Shown: positions 12,279 to 21,381 of the stretch, piece after piece
Layout of the letters: the number at the start of each line of letters is the position of its first letter
How positions within the stretch are numbered: the first letter of the stretch is position 1
Position numbers and translations under genes: made by a program
The notes under the pieces: model-generated
Databases searched by the model: none
What the model saw: only the letters and a program-made list of their open reading frames with translations
What the model was told of the DNA's origin: nothing
From: Methanothrix harundinacea
GTDB lineage: Archaea; Halobacteriota; Methanosarcinia; Methanotrichales; Methanotrichaceae
Reading direction: 5' to 3'
NCBI GenBank assembly: GCA_001509375.1
Contig: LGFT01000005.1
Span: forward strand, 1 to 51,479
DNA: 51,479 bases

Positions 12279-13761
12279 TGAGACCACCCACCGGAACGAC
12301 CTCAAGGTCCAAAAGCATCTTCTTTACATCCTCGTAATCCTCGACCCCCGTGGAGAGCTCCACCCCCTGGGCGAAGTTCTTCACAAGACCGCAGTTGGGA
12401 CCTTCAGGCGTCTCGCTGGGACAGATTCGTCCCCACTGGGTGGGGTGGAGGTCTCTCGCCTCGAAATGGGGCTGGGACCGAGAGAGGGGAGATATGACTC
12501 TTCGAAGGTGGCTCAAGGTGGCCATGTAATCGGTCCGGTCCAGGAGCTGAGATACGCCGGTCCTCCCTCCGACCCAGTTTCCCGTGGCGAGAGGATGGAT
12601 CATCCTCTCGGTGAGGACGTCGGCCCGGACGGTGGTGATGACGTTCAGCTCCCTGTTCCTCATGCTCGCCCGCTCTAGCTGGTACTTGATGTCCCTCGTG
12701 AGCCTGCTGAAGGCGACCCGGAAGAGATCCTCCATCAGGTCTCCGGATAGCTTCAGCCTCTTGTTGGCGTAATGGTCCTTGTCGTCCTCGCCCCTCTTTC
12801 CCAGGGCCAGCTCGAAGCAGGCTTCGGCCATCCTCGCGAGGAAGAGACCTTTTGAATACCTGTCACCCTCCTCGACGCCAATGTGGGGGAGTAGGTATCG
12901 ATCCAGGACGTAGGCCGCCCTCTTCTTCTGGTACTCCTTCGCCTGGCCCGCCGCTACCCGGCCGCCGATCTTCTCCATGGCCTCCTCTTTGGTCGCGACC
13001 TCCGCCTCCTCCAGGTTCTCGAGCATGAACTTTATGATCTCCGGGTTGTCGGAGACGGCCTGGACGATGTCCATGTCGGTCTCAAGGCCGAGGGCTCTGG
13101 CCAGGGTGACGAAGTTGAGCCTTCCGCTGACGGAGGGGAAAGATACCTCCAAGATAGACCGTTTGCCGCGCTCGACGATGACCAGGGACCGATAACCCTG
13201 CCTCTGGGAGAATACCTTAGCCACCTCGATGAAGGCGTCATACCTTTGGTTGTACTCTACCAAGATCTTGTTGGGGGAGAGGTCCTCCAGGGTCATGATC
13301 ACCCTTTCAGACCCGTTAACCACGAAGTATCCGCCTGGATCTAGGGGGTCCTCTCCAAACTCGATCATCTCCTCGCGGGAGAGGCCTGAGAGGTTACAGA
13401 CCTTGGACATTATCATGATGGGGAGCATCCCTATCATCGCCTCCACCGGCTCCTTCTCTGTCTCGCCCTGGACGATGGTCATCTCCAGCCGGAGGGGGGA
13501 GGCATAGGTGAGATTTCGAAGCCTTGCGTCGTTCGGGTAGAGCCTCTCCACAGAGCCATCGGCTTCGGTGACCGTGGGCTTCTCGACCCTGATCGCTCCG
13601 AGCCTGACGTAGGTATCCTCGATGTTCGTCTCGATGATCCCCACCTCGTCGATCACCTTCTGCAGACCCCGGTCTATGAAATCGTTGAAGGAGTTGATGT
13701 GATGGTGGACCAGCTTATCTTTAGTAAAATATGCTTTATATAGTACGTCTCTGTCAAGCAA
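12271..13761 (-). CDS. rpoB2: DNA-directed RNA polymerase subunit B''
   Basis: The N-terminal part of the second-largest subunit, about 496 residues (protrusion, lobe and fork regions). Conserved pieces are [23 protein letters not shown] near residue 145 (read in parts) and the C-terminal [18 protein letters not shown] of the fork. Start TTG 13761 is preferred because GAGGTG precedes it at 8 bases, giving [12 protein letters not shown]. The GTG at 13773 would sit within that ribosome site. It follows rpoH almost directly. Confidence 0.97.
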   Translation of the reverse strand: MLDRDVLYKAYFTKDKLVHHHINSFNDFIDRGLQKVIDEVGIIETNIEDTYVRLGAIRVEKPTVTEADGSVERLYPNDARLRNLTYASPLRLEMTIVQGETEKEPVEAMIGMLPIMIMSKVCNLSGLSREEMIEFGEDPLDPGGYFVVNGSERVIMTLEDLSPNKILVEYNQRYDAFIEVAKVFSQRQGYRSLVIVERGKRSILEVSFPSVSGRLNFVTLARALGLETDMDIVQAVSDNPEIIKFMLENLEEAEVATKEEAMEKIGGRVAAGQAKEYQKKRAAYVLDRYLLPHIGVEEGDRYSKGLFLARMAEACFELALGKRGEDDKDHYANKRLKLSGDLMEDLFRVAFSRLTRDIKYQLERASMRNRELNVITTVRADVLTERMIHPLATGNWVGGRTGVSQLLDRTDYMATLSHLRRVISPLSRSQPHFEARDLHPTQWGRICPSETPEGPNCGLVKNFAQGVELSTGVEDYEDVKKMLLDLEVVPVGGLIE

Positions 13762-13776
13762 ACCGTAAAACACCTC

Positions 13777-14013
13777 TTAGTCTATTACCAGTCTGTAAAA
13801 GACCGATTCTCCTGACGTGGGACTCTTCCTGATGATCTTCACCACGTCACCCACCTTTCCCCCAATCTCCTTCACCACCGGATCCGAGACGTGAATCTTT
13901 GGGAGCTGAGCAGAATCCACGCCATAACTCTTCAGCATCTCCTCCGACTCTTCAGGAGAGAGGAGGATGTGGGCCGGAACCAGCTCGTGATCCTGCAGCG
14001 CAAATTTTTTCAT
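13777..14013 (-). CDS. rpoH: DNA-directed RNA polymerase subunit H (Rpb5 C-terminal homologue)
   Basis: A 78-residue subunit H starting at ATG 14013 (MKKFALQDHELVPAHILLS), normal length for the family. Longer in-frame readings run into the tRNA gene and are wrong. The signature HELVPAH and the C-terminal VKIIRKSPTSGESVFYRLVID match Rpb5/H. It is the first protein gene of the operon. Only 29 bases separate it from the 3' end of tRNA-Lys on the same strand, with no clear TATA box between them. Confidence 0.96.
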   Translation of the reverse strand: MKKFALQDHELVPAHILLSPEESEEMLKSYGVDSAQLPKIHVSDPVVKEIGGKVGDVVKIIRKSPTSGESVFYRLVID

Positions 14014-14042
14014 ACAGTCACTTCCCAGAAATAAGCAATAAG

Positions 14043-14134
14043 CGGGCTCGAAGGGATTTGAACCCTCGACCACCTGGTATCTCCGATCAAAAAACTTAAA
14101 AGCCAGACGCTCTGCCTAACTGAGCTACGAGCCC
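14043..14134 (-). tRNA. tRNA-Lys (TTT) with an 18-base intron
   Basis: On the minus strand the gene begins GGGCTCGTAGCTCAGTTAGG and ends in TTCAAATCCCTTCGAGCCC plus discriminator G. The acceptor arms (7 bp), D arm and T arm pair well. The anticodon loop CTTTTAA (anticodon TTT) is flanked by TCTGG and CCAGG. It is interrupted after position 37 by about 18 bases (AGTTTTTTGATCGGAGAT), the canonical archaeal intron site. The 3' CCA is not encoded. It lies directly upstream of rpoH. Confidence 0.95.
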
Positions 14135-14181
14135 CCATGAGCAGATTAGCCCATACCACTGTTTAGGAGATGGTCATCCGA

Positions 14182-14188
14182 CATAAAA
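14182..14188 (-). promoter_or_regulatory. TATA-like box upstream of tRNA-Lys/rpoH
   Basis: On the minus strand AAAAGGTTTTATG reads as a purine BRE-like stretch plus TTTTATG, about 48 bases before the tRNA 5' end. It is the best promoter candidate for tRNA-Lys and possibly for the RNAP operon. Confidence 0.4.
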
Positions 14189-14204
14189 CCTTTTCGCCCT
14201 CCGA

Positions 14205-15332
14205 TCAGATGTCCTCGAGGACGATGGCCGCGATATCGTCGCCGACCGCCGAGGTCGTGGCGCTTCCCCCCATGTCATATGTTCTGACCTTTCCCCTCTT
14301 GACGTTCGTCTCGATGGCCCCGATCACGTCCTCGGCGGCGGCCCCTTCCCCCAAGTGCTCCAGGAGCATAGCCCCAGCCCAGATGGTGGCGATGGGGTTG
14401 ACCTTGTTCATCCCCCTGTACTTGGGGGCGCTTCCGTGGATCGGCTCGAACATGCTGGTGCCCTCGGGGTTGATGTTGGCTCCGGGCGCGAGCCCGAGGC
14501 CTCCCTGGATCATGGCTCCGAGGTCGGTGATGATGTCGCCGAACATGTTGGGGGCGACGACGACGTCGAACCACTCCGGATTTTTGACAAACCACATCGT
14601 GATGGCGTCGACGAAGTTGAAGTCGGTTTCCACCTCTGGATACTGGCCAGAAACCCTCTCAAACTCCTCTCTCCAGAAGCCATAGATGTCGGAGAGGACG
14701 TTAGCCTTATCGACGCTGGAGAGATGCTTTCTCCTCTCCATGGCGAGGTCGAAGGCGTACTTGATCACCCTCTGCGTCCCTTCCCTCGAGATCATCCCTA
14801 TCTGGTAGGCGATCTCGTCGCTGTCCGACTCCACGTCCAGGCCGAACTTGACGTCGTAAAGGGTCCTCTTCACCTCGAATTCGTCGCGGCTCTTCCCGGA
14901 TCTCGCCCGGCCACCGATCCCGATGTAGAAATCCTCGGTGTTCTCCCGGACAACGACGAAGTCGATATCCTTCGGCCCCTTGTCTTTGAGGGGGGTCCAG
15001 ATCCCCTCCAGGAGCTTGACGGGCCGGAGGTTGACGTACTGATCGAAGTAGAACCGCATGGCAAGGAGGACGCCTTTCTCCAGGACCCCGGGCTTGACCC
15101 GCGGGTCGCCTATGGAGCCGAGGTAGATCGCCCTGTACTGGGAGAGGTCTTTGAGGACGTCCTCGGTGACGAGCTCTCCGGTCTCAAGGTAGTGGTCCGC
15201 CCCAAGGGAGTACGTTGTCCACTCGATATCAAAACCGTGCTTTTCTGCCGCGGCCTCTGCGACCTTCATTCCCTCAGCCACGATCTCAGGTCCTATCCCA
15301 TCGCCGGGAATAACGGGAACGTTGTACTTCAA
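14205..15332 (-). CDS. leuB: 3-isopropylmalate dehydrogenase family (beta-decarboxylating dehydrogenase)
   Basis: A 375-residue enzyme of the isopropylmalate/isocitrate dehydrogenase family. Visible are the N-terminal [18 protein letters not shown], the substrate-binding region with [16 protein letters not shown], and the metal/NAD region [26 protein letters not shown] followed by [13 protein letters not shown]. It overlaps leuD by 4 bases (TTGA) and starts with TTG 15332 after GGTGAAG. Together they would act in leucine biosynthesis. Methanogens also have a paralogous homoisocitrate dehydrogenase (AksF) for coenzyme B, and sequence alone does not settle the substrate; the LeuD partner favours leucine. 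Confidence 0.85.
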   Translation of the reverse strand: MKYNVPVIPGDGIGPEIVAEGMKVAEAAAEKHGFDIEWTTYSLGADHYLETGELVTEDVLKDLSQYRAIYLGSIGDPRVKPGVLEKGVLLAMRFYFDQYVNLRPVKLLEGIWTPLKDKGPKDIDFVVVRENTEDFYIGIGGRARSGKSRDEFEVKRTLYDVKFGLDVESDSDEIAYQIGMISREGTQRVIKYAFDLAMERRKHLSSVDKANVLSDIYGFWREEFERVSGQYPEVETDFNFVDAITMWFVKNPEWFDVVVAPNMFGDIITDLGAMIQGGLGLAPGANINPEGTSMFEPIHGSAPKYRGMNKVNPIATIWAGAMLLEHLGEGAAAEDVIGAIETNVKRGKVRTYDMGGSATTSAVGDDIAAIVLEDI

Positions 15333-15817
15333 GCAGACTTCACCATCCTCTTAGTGTAACTGACGAGCCCCCCCGTCTCCACGATCTCCTGGAGGAAGGG
15401 CGGCAGGGGCGTGGTCCTATAAGACTCGCCGCGGGACCGGTTGTATACGATCCCACGATCGGCATCGATCTCGATGGAATCCCCATCCCGGATCCTCTCC
15501 ACGTCGGCGCAGACAAACAAAGGCAGGCCGATGTTGATGGCGTTCCTGAAGAATATCCGGGCGAAGGACTTGGCGACGACGGCCTTCACCCCCGCGCCCT
15601 TGAGGCCGAGGGGCGCGTGCTCCCGCGAGGAGCCGCATCCGAAGTTCGTTCCCGCCACCACAAAGTCGCCGGCCCGGACCTGCCCGGCGAACTCGGGGCG
15701 CACGCCCTCGAAGACGTGTTTTGCGAGCCCCTCGGGATCGTTGATCACCAGGTAGCGTCCGGGTATGATCGCGTCGGTGTCGATATCATCTTTGAACTTC
15801 CAAGCTCTGCCTGCCAA
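15329..15817 (-). CDS. leuD: 3-isopropylmalate dehydratase small subunit
   Basis: A 162-residue small (swivel) subunit of the aconitase-type hydro-lyase. It shows [14 protein letters not shown] at the N-terminus and [21 protein letters not shown]. The substrate-specificity loop reads YLVI, closer to isopropylmalate isomerases than to the YLRT reported for homoaconitase. The start is TTG 15817 with a GGGGGAT-type site before it. The large subunit (LeuC) is not nearby. The promoter probably lies at 15861-15874 on the minus strand, where TTAATATAC is present. Confidence 0.88.
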   Translation of the reverse strand: MAGRAWKFKDDIDTDAIIPGRYLVINDPEGLAKHVFEGVRPEFAGQVRAGDFVVAGTNFGCGSSREHAPLGLKGAGVKAVVAKSFARIFFRNAINIGLPLFVCADVERIRDGDSIEIDADRGIVYNRSRGESYRTTPLPPFLQEIVETGGLVSYTKRMVKSA

Positions 15818-15860
15818 AAACTATCCCCCATGCGTTAGTGGACTAATTAGCAATGCCAAC

Positions 15861-15874
15861 GCAGTATATTAAGG
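15861..15874 (-). promoter_or_regulatory. TATA-box region of leuD-leuB
   Basis: The minus strand reads CTTAATATACTGC, about 45-55 bases upstream of the leuD start, in the divergent region shared with the fwd operon. Confidence 0.45.
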
Positions 15875-15900
15875 TGACCGTTCCCGGAGGCCTGACCGCA

Positions 15901-15930
15901 CAATATATAGACCTTAGAATAGACCTTAGA
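15901..15930 (+). promoter_or_regulatory. fwd operon promoter with tandem 12-bp repeat
   Basis: A TATA box (CAATATATAG, 15901-15910) is followed at once by two perfect copies of ATAGACCTTAGA (15907-15918 and 15919-15930). The repeat occupies the space between the TATA box and the expected transcription start, where archaeal repressors commonly bind. It is therefore a candidate operator; the regulator is unknown. Confidence 0.5.
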
Positions 15931-15935
15931 AGGCC

Positions 15936-15983
15936 ATGAAAATGGTGTTTGAGTGCGACGAGGATCATGAAGTTTGGTGGTGA
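15936..15983 (+). CDS. Possible 15-codon leader ORF before fwdD
   Basis: ATG 15936 opens a short frame encoding MKMVFECDEDHEVWW and stops at TGA 15981-15983, 6 bases before the TTG start of fwdD and in the same frame. Its 3' end contains the ribosome site of fwdD (GGTGGTG), so ribosomes ending here could reinitiate on fwdD. No good ribosome site of its own is visible. It may simply be untranslated leader. Confidence 0.25.
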   Translation: MKMVFECDEDHEVWW

Positions 15984-15989
15984 TGCGAG

Positions 15990-16379
15990 TTGAAGGCGAT
16001 GATGATCTCTGGACGCACCCTAGGCCAGGGTGCGACCTCTGAGGCGAAGATGTCTACCGAGTTCTTCAGGGCCACATCGTTCTGTGCCCTATCAGAATTG
16101 GACTACAACGCCCTCGGCGTATCTGAGGGAGGAAACGTCCTGGTGAGGACGAAGTTCGGCGAGGTCGTGGTCTCGGCAAAGAAGGACAAGGGTCTCCCCT
16201 CGGGGGTAATCTTCATACCGATGGGTCCCTGGGCCAACGCCCTCGTGGGGCCCGAGACCGGCGGATGCGGAACCCCCCAGTTCAAGGGGGTCGAGGCTGA
16301 AGTGGAGGAGACAAAGATGGTCGTGTTGGACGTCCGGGAGCTATTTGCCGACCTGAAAGCTGGGGCTGAGACGTCTTGA
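15990..16379 (+). CDS. fwdD: Formylmethanofuran dehydrogenase subunit D
   Basis: A 129-residue molybdopterin-dinucleotide-binding beta-barrel subunit, homologous to the C-terminal domain of formate dehydrogenase H. The N-terminal MISGRTLGQG and the segment GVIFIPMGPWANALVGPETGGCGTPQFKGV (two pieces around residues 74-103) are typical of FwdD/FmdD. It starts at TTG 15990 with GGTGGTG upstream. Its stop overlaps the fwdB start. With FwdB it holds the tungsto- or molybdopterin cofactor for CO2 reduction to formate. Confidence 0.92.
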   Translation: MKAMMISGRTLGQGATSEAKMSTEFFRATSFCALSELDYNALGVSEGGNVLVRTKFGEVVVSAKKDKGLPSGVIFIPMGPWANALVGPETGGCGTPQFKGVEAEVEETKMVVLDVRELFADLKAGAETS

Positions 16380-17668
16380 TTGTAGAAGACGTCCTCTGCC
16401 CCTTCTGCGGCTGCCTCTGCGACGACATCAAAGTCGAGGTAGAGGACGACAAGATCGTCGGGGTCAAGAGGGCCTGCAGGCTGGGGTCGAGCAAGATTTT
16501 GGGGCACGAGAGAACTAAGGCCCCCATGGTGAGAGTGGACGGAGAGCTGGTGGAGACGACCTACGAGGAGGCCTACGATCGGACCGCCCGGATCCTGAAG
16601 GGGGCGAAGAGGCCTCTCCTCTACGGCTGGTGCTCCACTGTCTGCGAGACCCACAAGAAGGGAATCCTTCTCGCAGAGGAGGTGGGCGGCGTCATCGACT
16701 CCACGGCCACCGTCTGCCACGGCCCCTCCATCATCGGGATCGAGGAGAAGGGGCTCGCGGGCTCGACCTTAGGCCAGATCAAGAACCGGGCCGACCTGAT
16801 AGTATTCTGGGGCGCAAATCCCGCTGAGGCCCATCCGCGCCACACCATGCGCTACTCGTCAAACTCATCGGGGATGTTTACCCCCGAGGGCAGGAGGGGA
16901 AGAAAGGTGATCGTAGTCGACGTCCGGGAGACGAGGACGGCGAAGAACGCCGACAAGTTCCTTCTGATAAGGCCAGGGACCGACTACGAGGTGATCTCGG
17001 CCCTTCGGATGATTGTGGCGGACAAAGGCGACCTCGTCCCCGATTACGTGGCGGGGGTCGCGAAAGCAGACCTCGAAGAGGTGGCGGGGATTATGAAAGC
17101 GGCGAAGTTTGGAGCCCTCCTCTTCGGCCTGGGGATGACCCACAGCCGCGGCCGCTACAAGAACGTAGACAACGCCCTCTCCCTGGTGGCCGACCTGAAC
17201 GGATTCACCAAGTTCGTGGTTATGGCGATGAGGGGCCACTACAACGTGGCGGGCTTCGGCCAGGTCTCTGCCTGGGAGACGGGCTTTCCCATGTCCGTCG
17301 ACTTCTCCCGGGGCGCGCCCTACTTCAACCCCGGCGAGACCGCAGCCTGCGACCTTCTGGCGAGAAAGGAGGCGGACGCCATGATGGTCGTCGCCGCAGA
17401 CCCGGCATCGAACTTCCCGAGGATGACCGTTGAGGGGATGGCTGAGATTCCCGTAATCCAGATCGACCCCTTCCCAAACCCCACGACGCTCCTCGCGGAC
17501 GTGGTGATCCCGAGCGCCGTCTGCGGCGTCGAGGCCGAGGGGACCGCCTACCGGATGGACGGACTATCCCTGCGGATGAAGAAGGTGGTGGATTCCCCCT
17601 ACCCCACGGACGAGGAGATCATTCAAAACATTCTTGATCGAGTGAGGAGGCTCGGCGATGATAATTAA
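16376..17668 (+). CDS. fwdB: Formylmethanofuran dehydrogenase subunit B
   Basis: A 430-residue catalytic subunit of the molybdopterin oxidoreductase family. N-terminal [4Fe-4S] cysteines are C8, C11, C15 and C34 (LCPFCGCLCDD...RACRLG). The metal-ligand residue is Cys114 in TATVCHGPSI, so this is a cysteine rather than a selenocysteine enzyme. Whether W or Mo is bound cannot be read from the sequence. It reduces CO2 to formate, which is passed to FwdA. It overlaps fwdD by 4 bases and fwdA by 11 bases. In an aceticlastic organism it may act for biosynthesis or for electron transfer to CO2. Confidence 0.95.
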   Translation: MIVEDVLCPFCGCLCDDIKVEVEDDKIVGVKRACRLGSSKILGHERTKAPMVRVDGELVETTYEEAYDRTARILKGAKRPLLYGWCSTVCETHKKGILLAEEVGGVIDSTATVCHGPSIIGIEEKGLAGSTLGQIKNRADLIVFWGANPAEAHPRHTMRYSSNSSGMFTPEGRRGRKVIVVDVRETRTAKNADKFLLIRPGTDYEVISALRMIVADKGDLVPDYVAGVAKADLEEVAGIMKAAKFGALLFGLGMTHSRGRYKNVDNALSLVADLNGFTKFVVMAMRGHYNVAGFGQVSAWETGFPMSVDFSRGAPYFNPGETAACDLLARKEADAMMVVAADPASNFPRMTVEGMAEIPVIQIDPFPNPTTLLADVVIPSAVCGVEAEGTAYRMDGLSLRMKKVVDSPYPTDEEIIQNILDRVRRLGDDN

Positions 17669-19343
17669 GGGCGGGTTCGTCTACGATCCCGCAAACGGGG
17701 TCTATGGCGAGGAGATGGATATCTCCATCGAGGGCGGCAAAGTCGTCGAAGAGTCCCGCGATGGCAAAGAGATCGACGCCCTGGGAATGCTTGTGATGCC
17801 CGGTGGGGTCGACGCCCACGCCCACATCGCCGGGGCGAAGGTGAACTGCGGCAGGATCATGAGGCCCGAGGACGGAAGGCGCGGGATTGAGCCTAAAACG
17901 AAGCTCCTGCGGCCGCAGACCGGCTACACCGTCCCCAACTGCTACGCCGTAGGATACCGGTACGCCCGCCTCGGCTACACCTGCGCTTTCGAGGCGGCGA
18001 CCCCGATCCTGGAGTCGAGGCACACCCACGAGGAGCTGGAGGAGATCCCCATCATCGACAAGGGGGCCCTCACCCTTTTCGGGAACAACTGGGAGGTCCT
18101 GGAGTGCGTCCGCGACGGCGACCTCGATAAGCTCGCGGCCTTCATCTCCTGGGGCCTATCGGCGAGCCGGGGCTACGGTGTCAAGGTGGTAAATCCCGGC
18201 GGGGGCGAGGCCTGGGGCTTCGGCGGAAATGTCAAGGGGATCGACGACCCCGTCCCGAACTTCGGCGTGACCCCAAGGGAGATCATAAGAGGCCTGATGA
18301 AGGCAAACGAGATCCTGAGGCTTCCCCACTCCGTCCACCTCCACACCAACAACCTGGGCAAACCCGGAAACTACGAGACGACCCTTGCGACTCTCAAGGC
18401 CGTCGAGGATATCGCCGCCACCCGGGACCGGCAGGTCCTTCACGTCACCCACATGCAGTTTTCCGCGTACGGCGGAACCGGCTGGCGGGACTTCGAGTCG
18501 AAGGCTCCCGAGATCGCCGACTACTTCAACAGCCACGCCCAATTCACCATGGACATGGGCCAGCTGATCTTCGGGTCCGCCACCACCATGACCGCCGACG
18601 CGCCCCTGGAGTACGGGAACGCCCGCCTCCTTCACGCCAAGTGGTCAAACCACGACATCGAGCTGGAGGAGTCGAGCGGTGTCGTACCCCTCGTCTACGG
18701 GAGGAAGATGCCGATTAACGCGATCCAGTGGGCCATTGGCCTGGAGCTTGCCCTTCTGACAAAGAACCCCTGGCAGGTGATCATGACGACAGATCACCCC
18801 AACGGCGGGCCCTTTGTCAACTACCCGGAGGTGATAGCCCTGCTGATGAGCCGGGCGAAGAGGGAGGAGGAGCTTGCAAGCCTCCACGAGCTCGCCAGCA
18901 AGAGGTCGTCGCTTCCCTCCATCGAGAGGGAGATGGACTGGAACGATATCGCCATCGTGACCAGAGCTGCTCCCGCAAAGATCCTGGGCCTCCCGGAGAA
19001 GGGTCACCTGGGGCTGGGGGCCGACGGGGACGTCGCTATATACGACATCAACCCCACCGATCTGGACCCCTCGAAGGATCACAGCAAGGTGAAGGAGGCC
19101 TTCGCGAAGGCGAAATACACCATCAAGGGAGGCGAGGTCGTAGTCCGGGACGGCGAGGTTGTGGCCGTCCCCCAGGGTAGGACCTACTGGGTCGACGCCT
19201 CGGTCCCTGAGGATCAAGCGGCGAAGGTCAAAGCAGATCTCGTGGAAAAGTTCGCCAAATACTACAGCATCCAGATGTCAAACTACATGGTCCAGGACGC
19301 CTACGTAACGCATCCTCGGGTAGTTAAGGCGGGGGTGATCTAG
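17658..19343 (+). CDS. fwdA: Formylmethanofuran dehydrogenase subunit A
   Basis: A 561-residue amidohydrolase-type subunit that condenses formate with methanofuran at a binuclear metal site. Ligands are visible: His54 and His56 in GGVDAHAHIAG, the probable carboxylated Lys176 in GYGVKVVNPGG, His residues in PHSVHLHTNNLG and LHVTHMQFSAYGG, and the Asp in MTTDHPNGGPF. It overlaps fwdB and is followed immediately by fwdC. Length is normal. Confidence 0.95.
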   Translation: MIIKGGFVYDPANGVYGEEMDISIEGGKVVEESRDGKEIDALGMLVMPGGVDAHAHIAGAKVNCGRIMRPEDGRRGIEPKTKLLRPQTGYTVPNCYAVGYRYARLGYTCAFEAATPILESRHTHEELEEIPIIDKGALTLFGNNWEVLECVRDGDLDKLAAFISWGLSASRGYGVKVVNPGGGEAWGFGGNVKGIDDPVPNFGVTPREIIRGLMKANEILRLPHSVHLHTNNLGKPGNYETTLATLKAVEDIAATRDRQVLHVTHMQFSAYGGTGWRDFESKAPEIADYFNSHAQFTMDMGQLIFGSATTMTADAPLEYGNARLLHAKWSNHDIELEESSGVVPLVYGRKMPINAIQWAIGLELALLTKNPWQVIMTTDHPNGGPFVNYPEVIALLMSRAKREEELASLHELASKRSSLPSIEREMDWNDIAIVTRAAPAKILGLPEKGHLGLGADGDVAIYDINPTDLDPSKDHSKVKEAFAKAKYTIKGGEVVVRDGEVVAVPQGRTYWVDASVPEDQAAKVKADLVEKFAKYYSIQMSNYMVQDAYVTHPRVVKAGVI

Positions 19344-20123
19344 ATGAGAGAGATAAGGGTAGTGCCACGACGAGATTTCAGGGTCCCGGTGGAGGCGGAG
19401 AAGATAAGTCCCGACATCTTCGCCCCCCTCACCATCGAGGAGATCAGAAAGGTCGAGGTCTGGGAGGGTAACAGAAAACAGGCGCTCATAGACCTCTTCG
19501 AGATCTCTGGAGATGGCGACCCTGCAAAGCCCGAAGAGGTTCTGATCAAGCTCGATGGGAACTTCTCCAGGGTGAAGCGGGTGGGTGAAAAGATGACCTG
19601 CGGGCGGATCGGGGCCTTGGGCGATATCGGGATGCACGCCGGAAACGGGATGGCTGGCGGAGAGATCGCGATAAAGGGATCGGCCGGCGACTGGCTCGGC
19701 CGGGAGATGCGCGGCGGGAAGATCACCGTCAGAGGCGACGCCGGCGACTACGTCGGAGCCGGGTACCGCGGCGAGGCTTGCGGGATGCGCGGAGGCGAAA
19801 TCTTGATCGAGGGATCCGCCGGGGACTATTTAGGGGAACATCTATGCGGTGGGACAATCACAGTTTTGGGGAACGCCGGCGACTTTCCGGGGATCGCGAA
19901 CCGGGGCGGTGTGATCGTCATCGGAGGAGACGCCCACCTTCCCGGAGCCGAAATGGCGAGCGGCACCATCACCGTTCGGGGGCGAGCCCGGGTCCTTCCC
20001 TCCTACCAGTACCAGGAAACGGTGGAGATCGACGGGTTGAGTCTCAAGAAGTTTTTGGGGGATCTGGTGGATAATGGAAAAGGTGAGCTTCGCGTCGCGT
20101 CCGTCGAGGAGCGAGGAGCATGA
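19344..20123 (+). CDS. fwdC: Formylmethanofuran dehydrogenase subunit C
   Basis: A 259-residue subunit with the right-handed beta-helix fold of the glutamate synthase GXGXG domain. The regular glycine pattern repeats: GNGMAGGEIAIKGSAGDWLG, RGGKITVRGDAGDYVG and GMRGGEILIEGSAGDYLG. It scaffolds FwdA and FwdB/D. It starts at ATG 19344, directly after the fwdA stop. It ends the fwd gene set; purP follows 70 bases later on the same strand. FwdF and FwdG ferredoxin-like subunits are not in the window. Confidence 0.93.
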   Translation: MREIRVVPRRDFRVPVEAEKISPDIFAPLTIEEIRKVEVWEGNRKQALIDLFEISGDGDPAKPEEVLIKLDGNFSRVKRVGEKMTCGRIGALGDIGMHAGNGMAGGEIAIKGSAGDWLGREMRGGKITVRGDAGDYVGAGYRGEACGMRGGEILIEGSAGDYLGEHLCGGTITVLGNAGDFPGIANRGGVIVIGGDAHLPGAEMASGTITVRGRARVLPSYQYQETVEIDGLSLKKFLGDLVDNGKGELRVASVEERGA

Positions 20124-20193
20124 CAGTCAGCTTGATAAGTGAGTACCTCTCTAGGTCGGTACAGAGACCAGGATCATTTTGAGGTGCTTTGAA

Positions 20194-21336
20194 TTGATCG
20201 ACCGCAGCAAAATTTTAGAAGTTTTGGAGGGGTACGACCTCAGCGACCCGATGATCGGGGTCGTCGCCTCCCACTCGGCCCTGGATACCTGTGACGGGGC
20301 CATAGAGGAGGGGTTTCGGACCCTCGCAGTATGCCAGAAGGGGAGGGAGAAGACCTACGCCAGGTACTTCAGGACGAAGAGGGTGAGCGGAAAGGTCGCG
20401 AGCGGCGTTGTGGACGAGGTCCGGATCTTAAACAGGTTCGCAGACCTTCTTAGGGGAGAGCAGCAGGATGCCCTGATATCGAAGAACGTCCTATTCGTTC
20501 CTAACCGGTCCTTCACCTCCTACTGCGGGATAGACTCGGTGGAGGACGAGTTTGAGGTGCCGCTTCTCGGGAGCAGAAACCTCCTTCGGTCCGAGGAGAG
20601 GGGCGAGGAGCAGGACTATTACTGGATCCTGGAGAAGGCGGGCCTCCCCTTCCCTGAGACGGTGGAGCCCGAGGAGATCGACGAGCTGGTGATGGTGAAG
20701 CTTCCTCACGCCGTCAAGACCCTGGAGAGGGGCTTCTTCACCGCCGCGAGCTACGACGAGTACCGGGAGAAGTCGGACCTCCTCCTCAAGCAGGGGGTGA
20801 TCGACCAAGACGGCCTCGACCTTGCGAGGATCGAGAGATACGTCATCGGCCCCGTATTCAACCTCGATTTCTTCTACTCGCCAATCCTGGAAGGGATCGA
20901 GCTTCTAGGCATAGACTGGCGGTTTGAGTCCTCCCTCGACGGCCACGTCCGGCTACCCGCCCCCCAACAGCTCACCCTCAACGAAGCCCAGATCAGCCCC
21001 GAGTATACCGTCTGCGGCCACAACTCTGCGACCCTCAGAGAGTCGCTTCTGGATAAGGCCTTTGAGCTGGCGGAGAAGTACGTCGAGGCGACGAAGGTCC
21101 ACTACAGCCCCGGTATCATAGGTCCCTTCTGTCTTCAGACCTGCGTAGACAAGGACCTGAACTTCTCCATCTACGACGTCGCCCCGAGGATCGGCGGCGG
21201 GACGAACGTCCACATGGCCGTGGGTCACCCCTATGGAAACGCCCTTTGGAGGACACCCATGAGCACCGGGAGAAGGCTGATGAGAGAGGTGAGGGTCGCT
21301 CTCGAAGAGGACGCTCTGGAGAAGATCGTCACCTAA
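20194..21336 (+). CDS. purP: FAICAR synthetase (formate-dependent IMP pathway)
   Basis: About 380 residues, the archaeal PurP that makes FAICAR from AICAR, ATP and free formate. The N-terminal ASHSALDTCDGAIEEGFRT and the ATP-grasp-like C-terminal part YDVAPRIGGGTNVHM are typical. The start is placed at TTG 20194 because GAGGTG (20181-20186) precedes it by 7 bases; a TTG at 20179 would lie upstream of that site. It sits just after fwdC, whose complex handles formate internally, a suggestive neighbourhood. Confidence 0.92.
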   Translation: MIDRSKILEVLEGYDLSDPMIGVVASHSALDTCDGAIEEGFRTLAVCQKGREKTYARYFRTKRVSGKVASGVVDEVRILNRFADLLRGEQQDALISKNVLFVPNRSFTSYCGIDSVEDEFEVPLLGSRNLLRSEERGEEQDYYWILEKAGLPFPETVEPEEIDELVMVKLPHAVKTLERGFFTAASYDEYREKSDLLLKQGVIDQDGLDLARIERYVIGPVFNLDFFYSPILEGIELLGIDWRFESSLDGHVRLPAPQQLTLNEAQISPEYTVCGHNSATLRESLLDKAFELAEKYVEATKVHYSPGIIGPFCLQTCVDKDLNFSIYDVAPRIGGGTNVHMAVGHPYGNALWRTPMSTGRRLMREVRVALEEDALEKIVT

Positions 21337-21381
21337 AATCGATCCCGAGCTCTGCCGGATAAAATCCGAATTTGATCCACC

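Noticed and set aside
15990-16379. Selenocysteine use in the formylmethanofuran dehydrogenase
   Set aside because: The metal-ligand position in FwdB is encoded as cysteine, and the TGA before fwdD is a normal stop of the short leader frame without a SECIS-like context.
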